Notes under the pieces: model-generated
What the model saw: the letters and a program-made list of their open reading frames with translations, nothing else
Told to the model about the DNA's origin: nothing
Database searches by the model: none
Program-made: the position numbers and the translations under genes
Shown here: piece after piece, positions 1 to 7,342 of the stretch
How the letters are laid out: each line of letters opens with the position of its first letter
Position numbering within the stretch: position 1 is the first letter of the stretch
Source of the DNA: Haloarchaeobius litoreus
Lineage (GTDB): Archaea > Halobacteriota > Halobacteria > Halobacteriales > Natrialbaceae
Direction: 5' to 3'
NCBI RefSeq assembly: GCF_024495425.1
Contig: NZ_JANHJR010000004.1
Location: forward strand, 248,001 to 312,000
Length of the DNA: 64,000 nt

Positions 1-1330
1 CGGCGGCCCCACCCGCCCAGCCGAGCCCGGCACCGCCCTTCGACAGCATCCCGTCGCCGACCGGGACGTCGAGGTGCTCCCGCAGCGCTCCCATGGCGGT
101 GACGGCATCCTCCACGACGATTGTCGACTCGTCGACGACCCCGTTCACCACGTCGGTGGCGACCTCGGGTGTCAACGCCCCGGCGTCACGATGGGATTCG
201 AGCGTCGCAGCGCGTTCCGCTCGACGCTGCTCGGCCAGCTCCGCGAATGCGAACCCAGCCGCTTGCTCACCGTCGAGTGCTTCGACGAGCCTGTCGAACG
301 TCTCGCCGGGGTCGGCCGCGACACGCTCGTCCACGGCGAAGTTCCAGACGGGGAACGTTCGCTTCGTGGGCTCGGGGTCGATCTGCACGACCGTGGTTTC
401 CGGTGTCGGCTCCCCGCGTGACGGAATCCAGGGGACCTCGACCGAGGCGAGCACGACGAGGTCGGCCCGTTCGAACGTCGGTGCTGGGTCGAAGCCGAGA
501 TGCTGTGGGTGGTCCCTGGGGAAGCCGACCCGGGTCGAGGCGTGTTCGACGACGCCGGCACCGGTCGCCTCCGCGAACGTGACGAGGCGCTCCGGGTCGC
601 ACGTCCCGCCGGTTATCACGACCGGTGCCTCGGCCGCCGAGACAGCGTCGGCCAGCTTGGCGACCGATTCGGCGCTCGGTCCGGGTTCACCGGCCGACGT
701 CACGTCGCGCAGTTCGTCGAGTTCGCCGTCGTCGAACCGTGCCTCCAGCGCCTCCCGCGTCGCCGTCACGTACACGGGACCTGCTGGCGCGTCCTGTGCC
801 CGTTCGAGCCCGCGAGCGACGAGGTCCGCGGGGTCGGCGGGTGGCCGGTACTCGTCGGTCCAGCGGCAGTACTCGCGGACGATGCCGGGCTGGTCGAACA
901 CGTCCTGGTGGTAGTGGACGAAGTGGTTCCGGGAGCCGAGATAGCCGGAGTCGGTGACGGGAGCGAGTCCCGCCGCGACGAACACGGGGACGTTCGCCCG
1001 GTGGGCGTTGTGCATCGCCGCACCGAGGTTCTGGGTCCCGACGTCGACGTGGACGAGCACGACCTGCGGCGTCCCCGTGACGGCCGTGTAGCCGTGAGCC
1101 GCGCTCATCGCGACGAACTCGTGCGGGCAGACGACGACGGAGGGCATCGCATCGGACTCACCGGCCGACCGGAGCCGCGCCATCGCCTCGAGCAGCGGCG
1201 CGTGGTCGGTCCCGAGGTTCGCGAAGACGTACTCGACTCCGTGCTCGCGCCACGCCCTGAGCAGTCGTTCGGCCGCGCTCGTCGTGCTCGATTCCGCGGA
1301 CTCGGCGGGAGGCTCTCGGGGGACGTCCAT
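1..1330 (-). CDS. ThDP-dependent enzyme (acetolactate synthase / benzoylformate decarboxylase superfamily), 3' end outside window
   Basis: About 443 residues are visible from an ATG at 1330; the 3' end runs off the left edge. The N-terminal PYR domain carries the conserved activating Glu at residue 71 in the HEFVAMSAAHGYT stretch, followed by a substrate-channel motif (VGTQNLG) and then a central Rossmann-like domain containing VVITGGTC. The C-terminal cofactor-binding GDG motif lies beyond the edge, so synthase, 2-oxoacid decarboxylase and oxalyl-CoA-type activities cannot be told apart. It is the last visible gene of a minus-strand catabolic series, 77 bp after the FAD monooxygenase, so a role in cleaving or decarboxylating a 2-oxoacid from an aromatic compound is inferred only. 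Confidence 0.85.
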   Translation of the reverse strand, partial: MDVPREPPAESAESSTTSAAERLLRAWREHGVEYVFANLGTDHAPLLEAMARLRSAGESDAMPSVVVCPHEFVAMSAAHGYTAVTGTPQVVLVHVDVGTQNLGAAMHNAHRANVPVFVAAGLAPVTDSGYLGSRNHFVHYHQDVFDQPGIVREYCRWTDEYRPPADPADLVARGLERAQDAPAGPVYVTATREALEARFDDGELDELRDVTSAGEPGPSAESVAKLADAVSAAEAPVVITGGTCDPERLVTFAEATGAGVVEHASTRVGFPRDHPQHLGFDPAPTFERADLVVLASVEVPWIPSRGEPTPETTVVQIDPEPTKRTFPVWNFAVDERVAADPGETFDRLVEALDGEQAAGFAFAELAEQRRAERAATLESHRDAGALTPEVATDVVNGVVDESTIVVEDAVTAMGALREHLDVPVGDGMLSKGGAGLGWAGGAA

Positions 1331-1407
1331 GGTCACTCAAGCGTCGCCCGGAGCTTATAGTTTGGTAGTGACCCGCACGGCGGCGTTTCAGAACGGGTGG
1401 TCACCAC

Positions 1408-3045
1408 TCAGGTCCCGAGAGTGGCCCCGGAGATGGTTTCGAAGATCGAGTGGGGGTCAGGGGGATCGCTGGAGCCACGCCACGCGACGTGCTGGTCCGG
1501 CCGCACCAGCAACAGCGGTGCCTCGTAGTCGTGCGAGAGTCGGTCGCCCGCGACGGTGACGACGGAGAGCGGGATGCCACGGTCCGCGGCCGCCGCCCGA
1601 AGGCCATCGACCGAAACGCCCGCATCGAGACGCAACAGCGTGAGTCCCGGGCCGAGCTCGTCGTAGAGCGACCGGTCCGCCTCCCTGTCGAGCCAGCTGT
1701 GGGGCAGGCGTGTGCCGGGATAGCTCGTCTGGACGTGCTCGGTTCGACTCAACGGGGGTGCCTCAGCGTCGTCGTCGACGACGACCGGCGAGTCGTCGTA
1801 GCGGTAGCCGAGGACCATCCCGAGGCTGTGGAACTCCAGTTTCTTCTTCTCGTAGATGTCGGCGGCGAGCGCCTCGTAATCGGCCGTCGCTATCTCGTCG
1901 GCGGCGTCGACGTGCCCCGAGACGAGGTCCGCCGGCGAGGACCGCATGTTCTCCGTGGAGACGTCGATGACCTCCTCGTGGACACCGCGTCGCTCGGTCT
2001 CGTACGTCCTCAGCAGCGCCGGGTCGGCCCAGCCGTTCAGCACCGCGCCGAGCTTCCAGCCGATGTCGACCGCGTCGGCGACGCCGGTGTTGTAGCCGTG
2101 TCCGCCCCACGGTGGGTTGAGGTGGGCCGCGTCGCCGACGAGGAACACGCGTCCTGCCCGTGCATCGTCGACGAGGAGCATCTTCGCAGACCAGGGGTCG
2201 GTCGTCAGGACGGTCATCTCGAACTCGTCACCGACCATCTCGTAGACGAGCGACTCCGGGTCGATTGCGTCGAGGTCGGCGACGCCGACGGCGATGAGCC
2301 ACCACCGGTCTTCGAGGTCCAGACGGCCCATGAACCCCTGGACGTGGGGGGTCAGGGTCCAGTAGTGCACGGCCGGGCCGAGCCCGTGTCGCTCGGCGAG
2401 GTGCGGCGCGCGGAACACGACCCCGAGGTTCTGTCGTGGGCTCGCGTCGCCCTCGTAGGCGGAGCCGATCTCCTCGCGGACGGTGCTCCGCACGCCGTCA
2501 CAGCCGAGCAGGTACTCGGCGCGAATCTCCCGCTGCTCCCCGCGGCGGACGCTCATCCGTTCGACCGTGCTCTCGACCGTCGCCGTGACGCCCCCGTCGT
2601 CCTGTTCGAGCGAGTCGAGTCGCCAGCCGGTCGCGAGCGTGCAGTTCGGGTCCTCCTCCACGACGTCCCGCAGGGTGTCCTCGGTGAGGAACTGCGGAAC
2701 CTGCTGGGCGGGCTCGGCGTACGACTCCGACGGCTTCATGCCGAACACGTTGTCGAATCTGGCGAGCTCGTCGCCCAGCAGACTCGTACAGAAGACGACC
2801 TCCTGCGACCAGCCGATGGGCAGGTTCGCCGCGTCGCGGATGCGGTCAGCGACGCCCCAGCGCCTGAAGTGTTCCATCGTCCGGACGTTCGTGAGCTTCG
2901 CCCGCGGATTGGTGTGGCTCACGTACGTCCGTGGCTCGACAATCACGCTCTCTATGCCGTGCAGACTGAGTTCTGCCGCGGCCGACAGACCGGTCGGACC
3001 GCCACCGACGACGAGTACCTGTGTCTCGGGCGGGAGTGCTGGCAC
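1408..3045 (-). CDS. FAD-dependent aromatic monooxygenase (TfdB/PheA/MhpA-like)
   Basis: 545-aa flavoprotein hydroxylase of the p-hydroxybenzoate hydroxylase fold. It has the N-terminal dinucleotide-binding motif VVGGGPTGLSAAAEL (residues 12-26), a DG motif for NAD(P)H/FAD in LLGCDGVRS, and the second FAD motif GDAAHLNPPWGGHGYNTG (about 304-321), followed by the thioredoxin-like C-terminal domain of phenol hydroxylase-type members. Known members hydroxylate phenols, phenylpropionates or resorcinols with NAD(P)H and O2; the substrate here cannot be read. Its start directly follows the stop of the beta-propeller gene, which indicates co-transcription. It is probably cytosolic. Confidence 0.88.
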   Translation of the reverse strand: MPALPPETQVLVVGGGPTGLSAAAELSLHGIESVIVEPRTYVSHTNPRAKLTNVRTMEHFRRWGVADRIRDAANLPIGWSQEVVFCTSLLGDELARFDNVFGMKPSESYAEPAQQVPQFLTEDTLRDVVEEDPNCTLATGWRLDSLEQDDGGVTATVESTVERMSVRRGEQREIRAEYLLGCDGVRSTVREEIGSAYEGDASPRQNLGVVFRAPHLAERHGLGPAVHYWTLTPHVQGFMGRLDLEDRWWLIAVGVADLDAIDPESLVYEMVGDEFEMTVLTTDPWSAKMLLVDDARAGRVFLVGDAAHLNPPWGGHGYNTGVADAVDIGWKLGAVLNGWADPALLRTYETERRGVHEEVIDVSTENMRSSPADLVSGHVDAADEIATADYEALAADIYEKKKLEFHSLGMVLGYRYDDSPVVVDDDAEAPPLSRTEHVQTSYPGTRLPHSWLDREADRSLYDELGPGLTLLRLDAGVSVDGLRAAAADRGIPLSVVTVAGDRLSHDYEAPLLLVRPDQHVAWRGSSDPPDPHSIFETISGATLGT

Positions 3046-4104
3046 TCAGACCAGCTCCATCCGGCCGATGCTCGACGGCACCGTCCCGACTGTCTCGTAG
3101 GTGCCGTCCTCGTGCCGTCGCAGCACCGTTCCCTCGACGTCGAGCCGTGGGTCGGGGATGTCGAAGAGCCCGCCGCCACAGAGCACCGTCCCGTCGTCCT
3201 CGACGACCCAGTCCTCGATGACGTCGCGGGGTTCACCCGGGAACTCCACACGTTCGAAGGTCCGACCGAAGTTCGTCGACTCGAACAGCGCGGCCTCGTG
3301 GCTGTCGGACTCCCAGTCCGGCGGCGCACCGCTGGCACCGCTGAAGAACACCGTGCCGTCGTGTGTGAACGCCCGGCGGATGTACGAGTACTCGTTCCCG
3401 GGGTCGAGCCGCTTCCACGTCCGACCAGCGTCGGTCGTCCGGAAGAGCCCGCCCCAGCCCGTCGCGTGGCCGAGGCCCGTCTGGAGGCCGACGTGCTCGA
3501 GTTCGAGGTCGAAGTAGCCCGTCGCCGCGAGCCAGCAGTCGCTCGTCAACGGGAGCACGTGGTGCACGTCGTCCTCGATTCCCTCGCGACAGTCCCGCCA
3601 GGTGTCGCCACCGTCGTCGCTGACGTGGACGCCGCCGACCTCGACGGCGACGACGAGCCTGCTCGGCGCGTCAGGTGGCTGCTCGATGTTCCGGATGCGC
3701 GCCCGCTTCGGGTCCTCGGGGGACTCCCAGTGCGGCTGTGATTCGAGCTCCCTGAAGCTGCGGAGCTCGTGCCAGGAGTCGCCGCCATCGTAAGACCGGT
3801 AGAGCGCCGGCTGGTTCGTCCCCGCGTACAGCGCGTCCCCAGTCGCCTGGACCGAGAACACGATGTCGTCGCCTTCGACCCAGTAGCGGTCGCCCTTCGG
3901 GACGTCGAGTTCGGTCCACGTCTCGCCGCCGTCGGTCGACCGATAGACGCCGGCCGTCGAGCAGACGACTATGCCGTCGGCATGAGCGAGGTCCTCGACC
4001 TGGGTCACCCGGCCGCAGTCGAGCACGCGGTCCGTCTCGCCCTCGGTGAACGGGATGTCGGTGACGCGGTACAGTCCATCGTCTGTCCCCATGAGGAGTG
4101 CCAT
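3046..4104 (-). CDS. Asp-box (BNR/sialidase-type) beta-propeller protein
   Basis: 352 aa with at least five Asp-box repeats of the form S-x-D-G-G-x-T-W: STDGGETW, SYDGGDSW, SDDGGDTW, TTDAGRTW and a degenerate STNFGRTF. This pattern marks six- or seven-bladed sialidase/YCF48/photosystem-assembly type propellers. There is no signal peptide (MALLMGTDDGLYRV start), so it is probably cytosolic, unlike secreted sialidases. It lies between the MaoC-like gene and the monooxygenase and abuts the latter. Propeller lactonases exist, but nothing in the sequence proves an enzymatic role; a scaffold is also possible. Confidence 0.8.
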   Translation of the reverse strand: MALLMGTDDGLYRVTDIPFTEGETDRVLDCGRVTQVEDLAHADGIVVCSTAGVYRSTDGGETWTELDVPKGDRYWVEGDDIVFSVQATGDALYAGTNQPALYRSYDGGDSWHELRSFRELESQPHWESPEDPKRARIRNIEQPPDAPSRLVVAVEVGGVHVSDDGGDTWRDCREGIEDDVHHVLPLTSDCWLAATGYFDLELEHVGLQTGLGHATGWGGLFRTTDAGRTWKRLDPGNEYSYIRRAFTHDGTVFFSGASGAPPDWESDSHEAALFESTNFGRTFERVEFPGEPRDVIEDWVVEDDGTVLCGGGLFDIPDPRLDVEGTVLRRHEDGTYETVGTVPSSIGRMELV

Positions 4105-4178
4105 CGTTCCACAATCGTCGACCGACTACTTAGCCGTTGCTTCGCCCCCGACAACGGCGGCCGGAGGTCGCTGCCAGT

Positions 4179-4631
4179 TCATCCGCCGTCGCCACGTACC
4201 CGGACCAGCCCCGAGTCGACGTACGAGATGACCTCGCCGCCGTCCGTGTCGTGGCCACTCACCGACAGCCGGTAGATACCGCGGTCGGGGTCGGTCTCCG
4301 ACCGGCGAAGCTCGGGGATCGACAGCTCGACGGTGAGCTCGTCCCCGGGCCTGACGGGGGCGTGCCAGCGGAGGTCGTCGATGCCAAGCCCGGCCACGAC
4401 CGCGAGGTCGCGCTTGAACTCCACGGTGACGACGCTGTTGACCGCCGAGAACGTGTGGAAGCCGCTCGCGATGAGTCCGCCATGTTCGGACGCCTCGGCG
4501 ACCGATTCGTCCGTGTGGATCGGGAGCGGGTCGTACCTGCTCGCGAACTCGACGATCTCGGCCTCGGTCATGCGGTAGGTGCCGAGGGTGCCGACCTCGC
4601 CCGCCGAGAGGTCCTCGAAGTACCGTGCCAT
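4179..4631 (-). CDS. MaoC-like dehydratase / hot-dog fold protein
   Basis: 150 aa from the ATG at 4631. The hydratase-2 motif is present as RYDPLPIHTDE (residues 32-42), with the expected catalytic Asp34 and His39, followed by the GGLIASGFHT segment typical of MaoC proteins. Known relatives hydrate or dehydrate enoyl-CoA esters or mesaconyl-CoA-type substrates. It starts one base after the stop of the upstream amidohydrolase, so the two are probably co-translated. The longer reading frame extending upstream to 4802 overlaps the amidohydrolase and was not used. Confidence 0.87.
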   Translation of the reverse strand: MARYFEDLSAGEVGTLGTYRMTEAEIVEFASRYDPLPIHTDESVAEASEHGGLIASGFHTFSAVNSVVTVEFKRDLAVVAGLGIDDLRWHAPVRPGDELTVELSIPELRRSETDPDRGIYRLSVSGHDTDGGEVISYVDSGLVRVRGDGG

Positions 4632-4632
4632 C

Positions 4633-5601
4633 TCAGAGCAGTGCCTCGACGTTCTCCTGGTAGATGGCCCTGCGCGCCTCGTCGTCCTCGACGCCGTCGA
4701 CGAGGTCGACCGCCTGCCGCATGAAGCGCCGACCGCCCTCCGGTCCGAACGGATAGTCGGTACCGAACAGGACGTGGTCGTCGCCGAAGAACGCCCGACC
4801 ACACTCGAATGCGGCCGGTTCGCCCCCGATGACGGTGTCGCCGTAGAACATCTCGAACTGCTCGCGGACCGAGGTCGAGAACTCGGGGGCCTCGAACTCG
4901 GGGTACATGTCCGGGTTGTTCACCCGCGCCTCGAAGAACGTGGTGAGCCGTCCGATGAAGTACGGTACCATCGCGCCCATGTGGTGCGTGACGACGGTGA
5001 GGTCCGGGTTCCGCTCGAACGCACCGCTGAACACGAGTCGGGCCATCGCGAGGCTGGTGTCGAACGGCCAGCCGAGCGTGCGATGCAGCTCGAACTCCGA
5101 GTCCCACGCGTGCCACTCGTGGAGCTGGGGGTGGAGCCAGATCGGCTTCCCCTCGCTCGCTGCGATGTCGTAGAGCGCCATGTGCGCCGGCGAGTCGATG
5201 GGACGGCCCGCCTCGTTCGAGAACAGCTGGACGCCCTTCATGTCGAGGTCGGTGATGCAGCGCTCGAACTCGGCCACGTAGTCGTCGGTGACGTACGGCA
5301 GCGTCGCGACCGGGATCAGTCGGTCCGGATGTTCGTCCGCCATCTCCCTGACGAGGTCGTTGGCCAGTCGTGTCATCGGCAGGGCGTCCTCGGGCGTCAG
5401 CCCGCGCCAGATGGGCGGATTGGCCAGCGAGAGCACCTGCCGGTCGATGCCGTTGTCGTCCATGTCCGCGATGCGGACGTCGAGGTTCCAGATCGGTTCG
5501 AAGTAGAGGTTCTCGAGCGCATCGGTCGGGTGTGTCTTCCGCATCGCCTCGTAGAACTCGGGTGGTGTGACGTGCGCAAACGCGTCTATCCGTTCGGCCA
5601 T
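4633..5601 (-). CDS. Amidohydrolase-2 family protein (ACMSD / resorcylate decarboxylase group), copy B
   Basis: 322 aa from the ATG at 5601 (MAERIDAFAHVTP). The TIM-barrel metal sites are recognisable: an N-terminal A-F-A-H in place of the usual HxH or ExH, then IWLHPQLHEWH, VVTHHMGAMVPY and the late Asp in LFGTDYPFGPEGG. Relatives are non-oxidative decarboxylases or hydrolases of hydroxyaromatic acids and ring-fission products. The first ligand position is Phe, which is unusual and may alter metal binding. It belongs to the minus-strand catabolic series together with a second family member (6059-7189) that differs strongly in sequence. Confidence 0.85.
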   Translation of the reverse strand: MAERIDAFAHVTPPEFYEAMRKTHPTDALENLYFEPIWNLDVRIADMDDNGIDRQVLSLANPPIWRGLTPEDALPMTRLANDLVREMADEHPDRLIPVATLPYVTDDYVAEFERCITDLDMKGVQLFSNEAGRPIDSPAHMALYDIAASEGKPIWLHPQLHEWHAWDSEFELHRTLGWPFDTSLAMARLVFSGAFERNPDLTVVTHHMGAMVPYFIGRLTTFFEARVNNPDMYPEFEAPEFSTSVREQFEMFYGDTVIGGEPAAFECGRAFFGDDHVLFGTDYPFGPEGGRRFMRQAVDLVDGVEDDEARRAIYQENVEALL

Positions 5602-5732
5602 GCGAGTGAGTCTCTCTAGCAAACGAAATAGGTTTGGGTGCCACGGTCGCCGTGGCGAGGGTGCCTCCTGTCGCCCGTGACGCTCGATTCATCGCCGCAC
5701 GCCTCCGCCGCTGGTCTCCCGGTCCCGCTTCC

Positions 5733-6062
5733 CTACAGGTCGACGACGACCTCGTCGCCGTCGACACTCACGTCGAACGTCCGGAGTCCGACCCGGTCGT
5801 CGACGACGCTCCGGCCCGTCTCCAGGTCGAACTCCCAGAAGTGCCACGGGCAGTGGACCGAGTTCCGGTCCTCGTCGATGGACGGGAGGTCCGAGTGCAG
5901 CACGCCCTTGCCGAGCGGTCCGCCCTTGTGGACACAGCGGTTCGAGATGGCGTGGAACTCGCCCTCCACGTTGAAGATGGCGATGGGGAGTCCGTCGACC
6001 TCGACGGCACGCCCCCCACCCTCCTCGAACTCCTCCACCGCGCCAACCACGTGCCGTGTCAT
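5733..6062 (-). CDS. Rieske [2Fe-2S] ferredoxin
   Basis: 109-aa single-domain Rieske protein. Ligands are Cys43-x-His45 (RCVHKGG) and Cys71-x2-His74 (HCPWH), the standard C-x-H/C-x2-H set. There is no attached oxygenase domain, so it is most likely a soluble electron carrier resembling BphF/NirD-type ferredoxins. Its ATG overlaps the stop codon of the preceding amidohydrolase in an ATGA arrangement. No Rieske oxygenase alpha subunit is present in the window, so its electron acceptor is unknown. Confidence 0.92.
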   Translation of the reverse strand: MTRHVVGAVEEFEEGGGRAVEVDGLPIAIFNVEGEFHAISNRCVHKGGPLGKGVLHSDLPSIDEDRNSVHCPWHFWEFDLETGRSVVDDRVGLRTFDVSVDGDEVVVDL

Positions 6063-7189
6063 ATGCGGAACACGCGTTCGGCGTTCTTCGAGAGTATCTG
6101 CTCGCGCAGCTCCTCGTCGATGGCGCTGTGCTCGAACGTCCAGTTGTGGAGCTCGGTCGTGTAGTGCGGGAAGTCCGTCGCGAACAGCAGGTTCTCCTTC
6201 GCGTTGATCATCTCGAGCGTCGCCTCGAAGTGACGCGGGTTCTTCGGGATGCTCATCGGCTGGCTGGAGAACGAGAAGTTCTCGTCGATGTACTCGCTCG
6301 GCAGCTTGTCGAGGTAGACCTGCCCCATCTCGTGCATCCGCTCGGTCATCTGGATGTCCTCGGGGTGGTCCTGGTACATCTCGTCGAGCCGTTGGCCGAC
6401 GAACGGCACCCAGTTCACGCCGCCCTCGATCATCGCGACCTGGAGTTCGGGGAACTTGTCGAACACGCCGGTCATGATCATGTTGCCGGTCATCATGATT
6501 GCACGGACCGGGTGGACCAGCCCGTACGCACACGACCAGGTGCGCAGCGACTGCCCGATGGGGTCCTTCTGGTTCCAGTTCGCGGTGCCGCCGCCGTGGA
6601 GTGCGAGCGGCAGGTCGCGGTCGACCAGTTCGGTGAACAGCTCGTCGTACTCCTTGTTCCCGAGCAGGTCGTAGTGGCCGAAGAAGCCGTACATCCCGAC
6701 GATGTCCTCCTCGTCACCGACGCGGCGGACCTCCTCGGCGGCGAGCTCGGGGTCCCACTGGGGGATGAGCCCGACCGCCTTGATGTTCTCGTGCGTGGGC
6801 AGCACCTCCTCGATGATGTAGTCGTTGTACGCCATCGCGATCTCGGTCTTCATCAGGGGGTACTGGGAGTCGGGGAGTTTGTTGTAGCCCGGGGTCAGGA
6901 TGGGCATGTCGATGCCCATCGCCTCCATGACCTCGACGATGTCCTCGCCGTCTTCGACCGTCCCGTGGGCCTCGAGCCCACCCTCTCCCATCGGCGTCGC
7001 GTAGCCGGGGAACCAGTACGACGTGGTCGGTGGGAACCCGGTTATCTTCAGGTTGCGCTTGACGACGTCACTCCGGATGTATGGGAGCAGTTTCTCCACT
7101 GGTGCCCTGAAGTGGAAGTCGACGTCCACCACGAACGCCTCCTCCATCTCCTCGGTGAGTGGAAACCGCTCCGACTCTATGACTGACAT
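6059..7189 (-). CDS. Amidohydrolase-2 family protein (ACMSD / resorcylate decarboxylase group), copy A
   Basis: 376 aa from the ATG at 7189; an in-frame GTG two codons upstream is the alternative start. The N-terminal VVDVDFHF contains a D-x-H metal-ligand pair, close to the E-x-H seen in decarboxylating members. LALHGGG and FATDFPHY supply the later His and Asp ligands. A TATA-like element centred about 27 nt upstream suggests a leaderless transcript. It is the first gene of the minus-strand series and overlaps the Rieske ferredoxin gene. Non-oxidative decarboxylation of a hydroxyaromatic acid is the family-based guess; the substrate is unknown. Confidence 0.87.
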   Translation of the reverse strand: MSVIESERFPLTEEMEEAFVVDVDFHFRAPVEKLLPYIRSDVVKRNLKITGFPPTTSYWFPGYATPMGEGGLEAHGTVEDGEDIVEVMEAMGIDMPILTPGYNKLPDSQYPLMKTEIAMAYNDYIIEEVLPTHENIKAVGLIPQWDPELAAEEVRRVGDEEDIVGMYGFFGHYDLLGNKEYDELFTELVDRDLPLALHGGGTANWNQKDPIGQSLRTWSCAYGLVHPVRAIMMTGNMIMTGVFDKFPELQVAMIEGGVNWVPFVGQRLDEMYQDHPEDIQMTERMHEMGQVYLDKLPSEYIDENFSFSSQPMSIPKNPRHFEATLEMINAKENLLFATDFPHYTTELHNWTFEHSAIDEELREQILSKNAERVFRI

Positions 7190-7210
7190 GCACACTCACG
7201 TTTCTCGTTT

Positions 7211-7221
7211 GAATACATAAG
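7211..7221 (-). promoter_or_regulatory. TATA-like element for the amidohydrolase series
   Basis: On the minus strand the bases read CTTATGTATTC, centred about 27 nt before the ATG at 7189, the distance expected for an archaeal leaderless transcript. Confidence 0.5.
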
Positions 7222-7262
7222 TCTGCCGTCATTTATCAGTACTTTTTATCTTCCGAGATGGG

Positions 7263-7274
7263 AGTTCTAGAACT
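7263..7274. promoter_or_regulatory. Perfect 12-bp palindrome between divergent genes
   Basis: AGTTCTAGAACT reads identically on both strands and sits in the 153-bp divergent promoter region of amidohydrolase A and the aldehyde dehydrogenase, between the two TATA-like elements. Its position suits an operator. A 12-bp palindrome alone is expected several times by chance in 64 kb. Confidence 0.35.
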
Positions 7275-7310
7275 TCTACACGAGGGTTCCGGGGGTTTCG
7301 GCCGTGGGAA

Positions 7311-7320
7311 ACGATTAAGC
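7311..7320 (+). promoter_or_regulatory. TATA-like element for the aldehyde dehydrogenase
   Basis: ACGATTAAGC is centred about 28 nt before the ATG at 7343, which fits a leaderless promoter. Confidence 0.4.
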
Positions 7321-7342
7321 GTGTGTGTAGCAAGGTCATGCC

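Noticed and set aside
1450-3741. 763-codon open frame on the plus strand
   Set aside because: It lies antisense to the monooxygenase and propeller genes, has no recognisable domain and the composition of a shadow frame in GC-rich DNA.
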